From contig JBOFJQ010000036.1 of NCBI GenBank assembly GCA_051656905.1, positions 99,691 to 163,690 on the forward strand: a stretch of 64,000 nt of DNA. The letters run 5' to 3'. Position 1 is the first letter of the stretch. Each line of letters starts with the position of its first letter. Positions 16,791 to 25,487 of the stretch are shown here, one piece after another. Below the pieces are notes generated by a model. It had not been told where the DNA came from, did no database searches, and worked only from the letters and a program-made list of their open reading frames with translations. The stretch comes from JAGNZR01 sp051656905. Its GTDB lineage: Bacteria > Fusobacteriota > Fusobacteriia > Fusobacteriales > Fusobacteriaceae. The position numbers and the translations under genes are program-made.

Positions 16791-17813
16791 TTATTTTTTT
16801 ATAATGCACATAATATCGTTAGACTTGTGATCTAAGTTATGAACTGCATTTATATATCTAACTGTTTTAGTTTTTCCTCTAACTAGTAAAGTTTGAGTTC
16901 TTGCAATATTACCTTTCATTTTAACACCTTCTAAAAGGTCTCCACTAGTTACTCCCGTTGCAGAGAATATAACTTCATCATCTTTAACCATGTCATCCAT
17001 AGTTAAAACATCTCCAACATTAAGTCCCATCTCTTTACATCTAGATTTTTCAAAGTTAGAAATTTTATCATTTTCTAAAGAAACACCTTTAACTTCACTT
17101 CTAAGTTTTAATCTAGCTTGCATATCTCCACCTAAAGCTTTTATAACTGCAGCAGAAATAACACCTTCAGGAGCTCCCCCTATACCATAAAGCATATCAA
17201 CATCAGAATCTACAATACAAGTTAATATAGAACCTGCCACATCTCCATCTGGTAATGCATATACTTTAATATCTAATGCCTGTAACTCTTTAATAATCTT
17301 ATGGTGTCTTGGTTTATCAAGAACAACAATAGTAAGCTCACATAGAGGCTTATTAACAGCTTTAGAAACAATGTTAATATTTTCCATTAAAGGTTTATTT
17401 AAATCAATTAGACCTTTAGCTTCAGGACCAACAACTAATTTTTCCATGTACATATCAGGAGCTTTTAAAAAACTACCTTTGTTACCTACAGCAAGTACAG
17501 CAATAGCATTAGATTGACCTTGAGCAGTCATTCTAGTCCCTTCAACAGGATCAACAGCGATATCTACTGACACACGTGAATCAAGACCAGCTTTTCCAAC
17601 TTTTTCTCCAATGTAAAGCATAGGAGCTTCATCAATCTCACCTTCACCAATAACAATCTCTCCATCAATATTAATGTGATTAAGCATTGTTCTCATGGCA
17701 TCAACAGCAGCACCATCAGCAGCATTCTTATCTCCTCTTCCTACCCAGTAGTGTGCAGCAAGTGCAGCAGCCTCAGTAACTCTAGCAAACTCAAGAGCTA
17801 ATTCTCTTTTCAT
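16791..17813 (-). CDS. glpX: Class II fructose-1,6-bisphosphatase
   Basis: GlpX hydrolyses fructose-1,6-bisphosphate to fructose-6-phosphate in gluconeogenesis. The 340-residue protein fits the family length. It shows the GRGDKNAAD N-terminal segment, the metal site IGEGEIDEAPMLYIGE, the DPVEGT motif in AVDPVEGTRMTAQGQ, and GIGGAPEGV for sugar-phosphate binding. GAGGGAA precedes the ATG on the - strand. It lies 77 bases downstream of ssb on the same strand with no terminator between, so the two probably share a transcript. Confidence 0.93.
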   Translation of the reverse strand: MKRELALEFARVTEAAALAAHYWVGRGDKNAADGAAVDAMRTMLNHINIDGEIVIGEGEIDEAPMLYIGEKVGKAGLDSRVSVDIAVDPVEGTRMTAQGQSNAIAVLAVGNKGSFLKAPDMYMEKLVVGPEAKGLIDLNKPLMENINIVSKAVNKPLCELTIVVLDKPRHHKIIKELQALDIKVYALPDGDVAGSILTCIVDSDVDMLYGIGGAPEGVISAAVIKALGGDMQARLKLRSEVKGVSLENDKISNFEKSRCKEMGLNVGDVLTMDDMVKDDEVIFSATGVTSGDLLEGVKMKGNIARTQTLLVRGKTKTVRYINAVHNLDHKSNDIMCIIKK

Positions 17814-17890
17814 TATTTCCCTCCACAGATTTTTTATTTAGTTTATTAGTAATTTTTATTGTTTAAAACCTAAAGTCTAACTCAAATTTT

Positions 17891-18304
17891 TTAGAATGGG
17901 AACTCATCATCTTCAAAAGACTCTTCAGCAGCAGGAGCACTTCCAGCAACTTTTGGAGCAGGGGCATTATATGATTGAGTCTCAAATCCACCTTCTGAAT
18001 TATTTTTTCCATCTAAAAATTCGATTTGTTCAACTAAAACATCATAAGAAGTCTTTTTCTCACCATTAACTTCGTATCTATTCATTTGAAGTCTTCCATT
18101 TACTCCAACTTTTTTTCCTTTTCTTAAGTATTCGCCAATTAATTCAGCTGTTTTTCCAAAAGCAACACAATTAATGAAATCTGCTTCACCTTTTTTAAAT
18201 GGATTATCTACAGCTAAAGCAAATTTTGAGTAAGCTTTACCACTTTGTCCGAATTTTAGTTCAGGATCACGCGTTAATCTACCAATTAATACAACAATAT
18301 TCAT
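17891..18304 (-). CDS. ssb: Single-stranded DNA-binding protein
   Basis: SSB coats single-stranded DNA during replication, repair and recombination and recruits partners through its acidic tip. The 137-residue protein begins MNIVVLIGRLTRDPELKFG, the standard OB-fold opening. It has the FINCVAFGKTAELIGEYLRKG core, and ends with a flexible Ala/Pro linker and the acidic tip EDDEFPF, equivalent to DDDIPF of E. coli. AGGAGG on the - strand (about 18311-18316) sets the start. It is led by a strong promoter at 18393-18421. Confidence 0.95.
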   Translation of the reverse strand: MNIVVLIGRLTRDPELKFGQSGKAYSKFALAVDNPFKKGEADFINCVAFGKTAELIGEYLRKGKKVGVNGRLQMNRYEVNGEKKTSYDVLVEQIEFLDGKNNSEGGFETQSYNAPAPKVAGSAPAAEESFEDDEFPF

Positions 18305-18392
18305 AATATACCTCCTAAAATTATTAGAAACAAAAGTTATAATTAAAAAACATAATTTTTAAAGTTAACTTAATAAAAACATTCTATATTCA

Positions 18393-18421
18393 ATTATATC
18401 AAAGTTATTAAATTTTTTCAA
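18393..18421 (-). promoter_or_regulatory. Promoter of ssb-glpX
   Basis: On the - strand: TTGAAA (18421-18416), 17-base spacer, TATAAT (18398-18393), about 90 bases upstream of the ssb start. Confidence 0.65.
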
Positions 18422-18478
18422 AAAAATAATAAAAAATCAGCATTAGAAAAGAAAAAAATAATAAAAAGAAAAAAATAA

Positions 18479-18487
18479 TGTTATAAT
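18479..18487 (+). promoter_or_regulatory. Extended -10 promoter of polA
   Basis: TGTTATAAT, i.e. TG-N-TATAAT, 35 bases before the polA ATG. No good -35 box is seen, as expected for extended -10 promoters. Confidence 0.5.
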
Positions 18488-18521
18488 TATTAAGATAAAG
18501 AAGAATAGTTAGGGGGAGCTT

Positions 18522-21461
18522 ATGGAGAGAGTTGTATTACTAGATACTAGTGCCATAATTTATAGAGCATTTTATGCCAATCCGCACTTTAGAACAAAGA
18601 AAGAACCGACAGGTGCAATTTATGGATTTACATTAATATTACAAAAAATTATAAAAGAATTTTCTCCTACAATGGTTGGAGCTGCTTTTGACGTATCAAG
18701 AAGCACACTAAAAAGGACAGAAATTTACCCAGAATATAAAGCTCAAAGAGAAGCAGCACCAGAGGATTTAATCGCACAAATTCCTAGAATAGAAGAGTTA
18801 TTGAAATACTATGGAATATCTAAATTTAAAATTCCAGGTCATGAAGCAGATGACGTTTTAGGAACACTTGCAAAACAACTTGCAGAGCAAGGATATGAAG
18901 TAATAATAGTTACTGGAGATAAAGATATATCGCAACTTATTTGTGATGGTAAAAATATAAAAATAGCCCTTTTAGGGAAACCAGATGGAAAAGATCCTTT
19001 TAAAATACTTGAAAAAAATCAAGATGTAGTAGATACACTAGGTGTTTTACCTTGTGAAATACCAGACTTTTTTGGACTTATTGGAGATTCTTCAGATGGA
19101 ATACCAGGAGTTAGAAAGATAGGACCTAAAAAAGCAGCACCTATGCTTGTGAAATATAAAAATTTAGAAGGGATATATGAAAATATAGATTTCTTAACAG
19201 AGATTCCAGGTATTGGAAAATCTTTAATTCAAAATATGTTAGAAGATAAAGAGTTAGCTTTTTTAAGTAGACAACTTGCAACTATTGACGTAAATATAGA
19301 AGAGATAAATGTAAAAGGTGAAGATCTTTTATTTAAAGAAGATAATGATAAATTAAGAGATTTTTTTACAGAGTTAGAATTTAAAGCTATGATAAAAAAA
19401 TATACAAATATGGCTGAAGAGTCAAAGGAAACTTCAAAAGAGAGCTCAGGTGAAATATCTAGGGAAACTTCAAAAGATAGTTTAGAAACAAAGGAAGAAG
19501 GTTTAGGTAAAGTAACTTCTTCTAGTAATTCTAGTTTAAATAGTGAAAATTTATCTCTATTTTCTTCTGAAATGAAAATTAATGAAAAGCTTTTTGAAGA
19601 TGAAAATGAAGCGGAGTTAGAAAAAGAAGAGATTAATATAGAATATGAAAAATATACTAAAGAAATAATAGACAGTGAAGAAAAATATAATAAATTATTA
19701 GAAGAGCTAAATTTAGATAAAAAGATAGTATTTTATCTAGATGAGATAGGATGCTCAATATCAACAGCTAAAAAAGATTTTTACATACCTAATGTAAAAA
19801 AATCAGTTGATATAGTAGAACTTGAAAAAAATGAAAATTTATCACTTCTTACCCTAGGGGGGACTTTTGATAAAGTTGAAAATAGAGAGAAAAAATGGTT
19901 TATAGACTTATTTAAAAAAGATTATGAAGTTGTAGGGTTTAACCTTAAGAATTTATGCCATTATATAAAGGATGAACTGTCGAATAAAAAGAGTTTCGAT
20001 GTTTTAATAGCACATCATTTATTGACAGCTTCTACTAAAGAGGAGATAGAACTTTTTGCAAAGGAATATACAGGAGTTGAATTTGAAAAGTTCAATAAAA
20101 TGTATCCTAAAAAATCTGTTTCTGATCTTGCAGTGGAGGATATAGTTAAGTATATAGCTCCAAGATCAAGAATTATATATGAAATCGAAAATTATTTAAG
20201 AAAGAAAATAAAAAAAGAAAAGTTACAAGAGGTATTAGATACAATAGAAACTCCTTTAATATCGGTTCTTGCAGATATGGAAAGAACAGGTATTAAAATA
20301 AATCAAGATCATTTTAAAAAATTAAGTATAGAGTTTAATAAAAAATTAGAAGATATAAAAGAAGAGATATATTTAGAGGCAGGTGCTCAAAAGGAGAGAA
20401 AAGAGTTTAATATAAATTCTCCTAAGCAGTTAGCTGAAATATTATTTATAGATTTAGGAATGCCTGTTTTAAAGAAGAATAAAACTGGACCATCAACAGA
20501 TGTAGAAGTTTTAGAGAATTTAAGAGATGAAGGATTTAAAATAGCAGACTTATTATTAGAACATAGAAAGCTATCAAAGTTAACTCAAACATACGTTGAT
20601 CCACTACCTAAACTTGTAGATTCTAACAGTAGAATTCATAGTTCATTTAATCAAATAGGAACAGCTACAGGAAGATTATCATCATCAAATCCCAACCTTC
20701 AAAATATTCCAGTAAAATCTGAAGAAGGTCTAAGAATTAGAGGTGGATTTGTAGCGGATACGGGTAAAAAGTTAATAGGAATAGACTACTCTCAGATTGA
20801 ATTAAGAGTTTTAGCTGAGATGACACAAGATGAAAATCTAATATTAGCTTATAGAGAAGATAAAGATTTACATGAAATAACTGCAAGAAAAATATTTGAG
20901 ATATCTGATGAAGATACTGTAACAAGAGAGCAAAGAACTATTGCTAAAATAGTTAATTTTAGTTTGATATATGGAAAAACAGCTTTTGGACTTGCTAAAG
21001 AGTTGAAAATATCTCAAAAAGATGCTTTTGCATATATAAAAGCTTACTTTGAACAATATCCTAAAGTAAAAGTATTTGAGCAAGAAACTATAGAGTTTGC
21101 TGAAGAAAATGGATATGTAAAAACTCTTTTTGGAAGAAAAAGAGAGATTGAGGGAATTAACTCAAGAAATAGAAATATAAAGATGCAAGGGGAAAGAATG
21201 GCTGTAAATACAGTTATTCAAGGAACTGCATCAGAGATAATAAAAAAAGCTATGATAAATATCTACAATGAGATAAAAGAAAAAACTGATATTAAATTAA
21301 TCCTTCAAGTGCACGATGAACTTATTTTTGAAGTTAATGAAGAGAAAGCTGAAGAGTATAAAGGAAAATTAGAAGATTTTATGAAGAAATGTATAGAGTT
21401 CAAATATTCTAAGCTTGACGTTAATGGTTCAATAGCCGATAATTGGGGAGAAACAAAATAA
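18522..21461 (+). CDS. polA: DNA polymerase I with degenerate proofreading domain
   Basis: Pol I fills gaps and removes RNA primers. The 979-residue protein has a 5' nuclease domain (1-290; DTSAIIYRAFYA, HEADDVLGTLA, GDKDISQL, GDSSDGIPG). A Ser/Glu/Lys-rich linker of about 60 residues (296-355) follows, then a 3'-5' exonuclease-like domain (about 370-560), then the polymerase. Polymerase motif A begins at D755 (DYSQIELR), motif B includes NFSLIYG, and motif C is H931-D932-E933 (QVHDEL). The exonuclease residues are missing: no DxE-T motif I, NLKNLCH in place of NLKxD, and YIAPRSR in place of Y-xx-D. So this polymerase should lack proofreading. GGGGGAG precedes the ATG. It opens the long + strand gene run. 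Confidence 0.95.
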   Translation: MERVVLLDTSAIIYRAFYANPHFRTKKEPTGAIYGFTLILQKIIKEFSPTMVGAAFDVSRSTLKRTEIYPEYKAQREAAPEDLIAQIPRIEELLKYYGISKFKIPGHEADDVLGTLAKQLAEQGYEVIIVTGDKDISQLICDGKNIKIALLGKPDGKDPFKILEKNQDVVDTLGVLPCEIPDFFGLIGDSSDGIPGVRKIGPKKAAPMLVKYKNLEGIYENIDFLTEIPGIGKSLIQNMLEDKELAFLSRQLATIDVNIEEINVKGEDLLFKEDNDKLRDFFTELEFKAMIKKYTNMAEESKETSKESSGEISRETSKDSLETKEEGLGKVTSSSNSSLNSENLSLFSSEMKINEKLFEDENEAELEKEEINIEYEKYTKEIIDSEEKYNKLLEELNLDKKIVFYLDEIGCSISTAKKDFYIPNVKKSVDIVELEKNENLSLLTLGGTFDKVENREKKWFIDLFKKDYEVVGFNLKNLCHYIKDELSNKKSFDVLIAHHLLTASTKEEIELFAKEYTGVEFEKFNKMYPKKSVSDLAVEDIVKYIAPRSRIIYEIENYLRKKIKKEKLQEVLDTIETPLISVLADMERTGIKINQDHFKKLSIEFNKKLEDIKEEIYLEAGAQKERKEFNINSPKQLAEILFIDLGMPVLKKNKTGPSTDVEVLENLRDEGFKIADLLLEHRKLSKLTQTYVDPLPKLVDSNSRIHSSFNQIGTATGRLSSSNPNLQNIPVKSEEGLRIRGGFVADTGKKLIGIDYSQIELRVLAEMTQDENLILAYREDKDLHEITARKIFEISDEDTVTREQRTIAKIVNFSLIYGKTAFGLAKELKISQKDAFAYIKAYFEQYPKVKVFEQETIEFAEENGYVKTLFGRKREIEGINSRNRNIKMQGERMAVNTVIQGTASEIIKKAMINIYNEIKEKTDIKLILQVHDELIFEVNEEKAEEYKGKLEDFMKKCIEFKYSKLDVNGSIADNWGETK

Positions 21462-21481
21462 AAGTGGGTGAATTTTAAAGT

Positions 21482-22390
21482 ATGTCGTATAGCCAAAAAG
21501 TAAAAAGAGAAGTAATGGCAATATCAGGTTTATCCCAACTAGAAATGTTAGGGGAAATAAAAACAGCCGTAAAAAGTAAAGACGGGGTAAAAAATGATAA
21601 GATAGAAATAAAATTTGATAATATATCAATGGCAAGTAGATTTTATGGGTTATTACAAGAGGTTACAAAGCTAAAAATAGTAATAAAATATTCCATTAGT
21701 AAAAACTTTGGAGAACATAAAGTCTATAACGTAAGTATACCTAACCAAAAAGGGTACAAAGATTTCATACAAAAACTATTAGGAGTTACAAATAGTTTGG
21801 TATTATCAAATGAGCAACTTTTAAGAGGAGCAGTTAGAGGATATTTTCTTTATTCTGGATATGTTAAAGATCCAGAAAAAGAGTATGCAATGGACTTCTT
21901 TATTGACTCTTATGAAGGGGCAGAAGAGCTTTATGATTTGCTAGATGCTTTAGAAAAAAAAGTATTTAAGGCGATTAAGAAAAATAAAAATTTAGTTTAT
22001 TTAAGAAATTCAGAAGATATAATGGATATTTTAGTTACAGTGGGTTCTATGCAAGAGTTTTTTAAGTATGAAGAGACCACTATGATGAAGGATTTAAAAA
22101 ATAAGACTATAAGAGAGATGAATTGGGAAGTTGCTAATGAAACAAAAACTTTAAATTCAGCTAATAGACAACTGAAGATGATAGAGTATATAGAAGAAGA
22201 GTGCGGTATAAATAATTTAAGCCCAGTTTTAAAAGAGATAGCAGAAATAAGATTAAGATATACAGAAAGCTCATTTCAAGAGATAGCGGATTTAATTGGG
22301 ATATCAAAATCAGGTGTAAAAAATAGGTTTAGAAGGTTAGAAGATTTTTATAATGAAATATCACAAGAAGAAGGAAAAGAGAGAAAATAA
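21482..22390 (+). CDS. whiA: DNA-binding protein WhiA
   Basis: WhiA proteins link a LAGLIDADG homing-endonuclease-like domain to a helix-turn-helix; in Gram-positives they affect cell division and chromosome segregation. The 302-residue protein starts SYSQKVKREVM, has the core AVRGYFLYSGYVKDPEKEY and MDFFIDSYEGAEEL (LAGLIDADG-like), and ends with the WhiA helix-turn-helix ESSFQEIADLIGISKSGVKN and RFRRL. It follows polA by 20 bases and precedes ribF by 2 bases, so co-transcription is likely. Its presence in a diderm anaerobe fits Fusobacteriota. Confidence 0.9.
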   Translation: MSYSQKVKREVMAISGLSQLEMLGEIKTAVKSKDGVKNDKIEIKFDNISMASRFYGLLQEVTKLKIVIKYSISKNFGEHKVYNVSIPNQKGYKDFIQKLLGVTNSLVLSNEQLLRGAVRGYFLYSGYVKDPEKEYAMDFFIDSYEGAEELYDLLDALEKKVFKAIKKNKNLVYLRNSEDIMDILVTVGSMQEFFKYEETTMMKDLKNKTIREMNWEVANETKTLNSANRQLKMIEYIEEECGINNLSPVLKEIAEIRLRYTESSFQEIADLIGISKSGVKNRFRRLEDFYNEISQEEGKERK

Positions 22391-22392
22391 TT

Positions 22393-23355
22393 ATGAAACT
22401 AATTTTTGATATATTTAAGAACCAAGAGTTAATAGAAAACTCTTACATTGCTATAGGAAATTTTGATGGATTACATGTAGGTCATAAAGTATTAATAAAT
22501 AAAGTTGTAAATAGTGCAAAAGAAAAAGGTGGTGTCTCAGTAGTATTTACTTTTTTAGATCATCCTAAAAATAAAAATAATGAAGCTGAGATTCCTAAAA
22601 GTATAATTACTATGGAAGAAAAAATATACCTTTTTGAAAAGCTTGGTGTCGATTATGTTATTTTTCAACCATTTACAGAGGAATTTTGTAATTTAGGTGG
22701 GGAAGAGTTTGTATTAGATATAGTTAAAGATCACTTAAATGCTAAAATGGTATGTGTTGGATTTAATTTTAGATTTGGAAAGAATCAAAGTCATGGTATA
22801 AAAGAGTTAAAAGAGATTTGTAATAACCATAAAATAGAACTAAAAGAGATTAGTCCTGTGAAAGTTGGAGATAAAATAGTTAGTTCGACAGCTATAAGAC
22901 ATGCAATATTAAATGGTGATTTATCTGTTGTAAATAGTTTCTTAGGAGAACCGTATTTTATTTCTGGAGAAGTGGTTCATGGTAAAAAATTAGGTAGAGT
23001 CTTAGGATTTCCTACAGCTAATTTAGAGATGAAAGATAAAATTTATCTGCCTTATGGATTATATGGTGGATATGTTGAGATTGAAGGTTTAGAAGGGGAA
23101 TTTGATGTTCTTATAAATATAGGAAGAAACCCAACTTTAAAGCCTAATGAACGTAGCATTGAAGTTCATATCTTAGATTTTAACAGAGATATTTATGGTA
23201 AAAAGCTGTATATAAGAGTAGTTCGTCATATTAGAGATGAAGTAAAATTTAATTCTATGGATGAGTTAAAAGAGAGAATACACGAAGATGTTAAATATTG
23301 GAGAGTATATTTAAAGAATATAGAAAATGGAGTAGATAGTGGAAATAATTATTAA
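22393..23355 (+). CDS. ribF: Bifunctional riboflavin kinase / FAD synthetase
   Basis: RibF converts riboflavin to FMN and then FAD. The 320-residue protein has the N-terminal nucleotidyltransferase domain with IGNFDGLHVGHKVLI, VGFNFRFGKNQ and VSSTAIRHAILNGDL. The C-terminal riboflavin kinase domain has GKKLGRVLGFPTANLEM, INIGRNPT and EVHILDFNRDIYG. All expected segments are present. It is embedded in the whiA-ribF-scpA run; the last 17 bases overlap the start of scpA. Confidence 0.95.
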   Translation: MKLIFDIFKNQELIENSYIAIGNFDGLHVGHKVLINKVVNSAKEKGGVSVVFTFLDHPKNKNNEAEIPKSIITMEEKIYLFEKLGVDYVIFQPFTEEFCNLGGEEFVLDIVKDHLNAKMVCVGFNFRFGKNQSHGIKELKEICNNHKIELKEISPVKVGDKIVSSTAIRHAILNGDLSVVNSFLGEPYFISGEVVHGKKLGRVLGFPTANLEMKDKIYLPYGLYGGYVEIEGLEGEFDVLINIGRNPTLKPNERSIEVHILDFNRDIYGKKLYIRVVRHIRDEVKFNSMDELKERIHEDVKYWRVYLKNIENGVDSGNNY

Positions 23356-24031
23356 TTTAGAAAATTTTCAAGGACCTTTTGATCTTTTATTACATTTAAT
23401 TGATAAGAAAAAGATGAAATTATCTGACATAAAAATCTCAAGCTTAATAGAAGAATATTTGAATATAATAAATGAGATAAAGAAAGATAATTTAGATTTA
23501 AAAGTCGAGTTTATATTGATTGCCTCTGAACTGTTAGAGATAAAAGCTCTTGAACTTATAAAGTCTCAGCAGCAAGAAGAGAAAGAGAAAGACTTAAAGA
23601 GAAGACTGGAAGAGTATATGATGATTAAGCAGATATCAGAAGAGATCTCAAAGCTTCAAAAAGAATTTAATATTCCTTATTCGAAAAAAGATGGAAAGAA
23701 GATAGTTAAACAAATTTCAAAAGAGTATAACTTAAAGGATTTGAAGCAATTAGACCTTTTTACAACATATAAAAAATATATTGACGAGTATGAAGAGGAG
23801 CAAGAGTATCTTAAATTAGATTTAGAGAAAAAGTTTTCTCAAGAAGAAGAAACAGAAAAATTAGTGGTATATATATATGAAGGTAAAAGGAGTTTTGAAG
23901 ATATTTTTGCAAGAGCCAAAAGTAAATTACAACTTATATACATGTTCTTAGCAATACTAGATTTATATAAAGATGGAACTATAATTATAGAGAATAATTT
24001 GGTATATAAAAGAGGTACTATAGATGTTTAA
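23339..24031 (+). CDS. scpA: Segregation and condensation protein A
   Basis: ScpA is the kleisin that bridges SMC heads with ScpB in chromosome condensation. The 230-residue protein begins FQGPFDLLLHLIDKKKMKL after a short lead, the diagnostic ScpA opening. It continues with IASELLEIKALELI and ends with a winged-helix kleisin tail (FLAILDLYKDGTI). The start is GTG 23339 with GGAG inside the end of ribF, a 17-base overlap. Its end overlaps murJ by 8 bases. scpB is not in this window. Confidence 0.92.
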   Translation: MEIIINLENFQGPFDLLLHLIDKKKMKLSDIKISSLIEEYLNIINEIKKDNLDLKVEFILIASELLEIKALELIKSQQQEEKEKDLKRRLEEYMMIKQISEEISKLQKEFNIPYSKKDGKKIVKQISKEYNLKDLKQLDLFTTYKKYIDEYEEEQEYLKLDLEKKFSQEEETEKLVVYIYEGKRSFEDIFARAKSKLQLIYMFLAILDLYKDGTIIIENNLVYKRGTIDV

Positions 24032-25487
24032 AAATGGAATTGGAATGATGTTTATTATATTACTTAGCAGGCTTCTTGGATTTGTAAGGGCATTTGCAAT
24101 AGCATATTATTTTGGAGCTACAAATGTAACAGATGCATATTATAGTGCTTTTAAAATAAGTAATTTTTTTAGACAACTTTTAGGGGAAGGAGCATTAGGA
24201 AATGCTTTTATTCCTCTTTATAATGATAAGGTTAAAGAGAGTGGAGAGGAATCAGGAAAAGAGTTTATATTTTCTGTATTAAATATAGTCTTTATTTTTA
24301 GTACCCTAATCTCTCTGTTAACAATGATGTTTTCAGAACAAATTATAAATTATACAGTTCAAGGTTTTAGTACAGAAACTAAAGCTTTGGCTACGATGTT
24401 GTTAAAAATTATGAGTACATATTTTATATTTATAAGTCTTTCAGGAATGATAGGGGCAGTACTTAATAACTTTAAGAAATTTATGATTTTTGCAAGTACA
24501 GGAATATTTTTTAACTTAGCGATAATAGGGTCAGCTTATATGTCAGCTAAAGTATATGGAATAAAAGCTTTAGGATATGGAGTTGTGGTTGCAGGATTTT
24601 TACAATTTGTAGTTTTAATACCTAGTTTTTTCCAAATAGTAAAAAAGTATAGTTTTAAAATAAATTGGAGAGATCCTTATTTAAAAAAGATAGGATTTAT
24701 GATTTTACCTATGCTAGTAGGGATTTTTGCTATGCAAGTAAATACAGTTGTAGACCAATATTTTGCCTCATATTTAGAAGGTGGAGGAGTTTCAGCTTTA
24801 GAAAATGCTACAAGAATTTATAATTTACCTATAGGTGTGTTTGGAATAACTATCTCTACGATAATTTTCCCAATATTAGCAAAAGCAATATCTAATAAGC
24901 AGTTTGATATAGTTAGTATAAACATTTCTAAAGGATTAAATATGTTGATCTTCTTAGTATTGCCTTCTATGGCAATTTTAACAGTTTACTCAGAGGAGAT
25001 AATAAGATTAACTTTATCTTATGGTAAATTTGATGAGAAAAGTGTAATAATAACATCCCAGTGTCTTTTCTATTATGCAATAGGATTATACTGTTATACA
25101 GCAGTTCATTTAATAACTAGAGGATTTTATGGAATGAAGGATAGTAAAACTCCAGTTAAGTTTTCAATAATGGCAATAGTTATAAATATTTGTTTAAATA
25201 AACTTCTTATAGGAAGTATGAGTTATAGAGGTCTTGCTCTTGCAACTGCCGTAGCATCAACAGCTAATTTCAGTTGTTTATTATATGTATTTAATAAAAA
25301 ATACTGTAAAATTAACTTTGAATCTATAACGAAATTTTTAATAAAAACCATTGTTATTGTTATAATATCTGTATTAATTAGTCATCATGTAAATAATATG
25401 ATAATGAGACTGTTAACTTTTTCAATAATTTATATACTGGGGTGGAGTTACTTTATTTATAAAAAAAGAATGGGAATATTTGTATGA
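24024..25487 (+). CDS. murJ: Lipid II flippase MurJ (MviN family)
   Basis: MurJ moves lipid-linked peptidoglycan precursor across the inner membrane. The 487-residue protein has about 14 hydrophobic segments. It opens with the family signature LLSRLLGFVRAFAIAYYFGA, followed by DAYYSAFKISNFFRQLLGEGA and FIPLYN. The charged RxxGEGA region in TM2 is the MurJ hallmark. It overlaps scpA by 8 bases and the methyltransferase gene by 4 bases (ATGA). Confidence 0.93.
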   Translation: MFKNGIGMMFIILLSRLLGFVRAFAIAYYFGATNVTDAYYSAFKISNFFRQLLGEGALGNAFIPLYNDKVKESGEESGKEFIFSVLNIVFIFSTLISLLTMMFSEQIINYTVQGFSTETKALATMLLKIMSTYFIFISLSGMIGAVLNNFKKFMIFASTGIFFNLAIIGSAYMSAKVYGIKALGYGVVVAGFLQFVVLIPSFFQIVKKYSFKINWRDPYLKKIGFMILPMLVGIFAMQVNTVVDQYFASYLEGGGVSALENATRIYNLPIGVFGITISTIIFPILAKAISNKQFDIVSINISKGLNMLIFLVLPSMAILTVYSEEIIRLTLSYGKFDEKSVIITSQCLFYYAIGLYCYTAVHLITRGFYGMKDSKTPVKFSIMAIVINICLNKLLIGSMSYRGLALATAVASTANFSCLLYVFNKKYCKINFESITKFLIKTIVIVIISVLISHHVNNMIMRLLTFSIIYILGWSYFIYKKRMGIFV

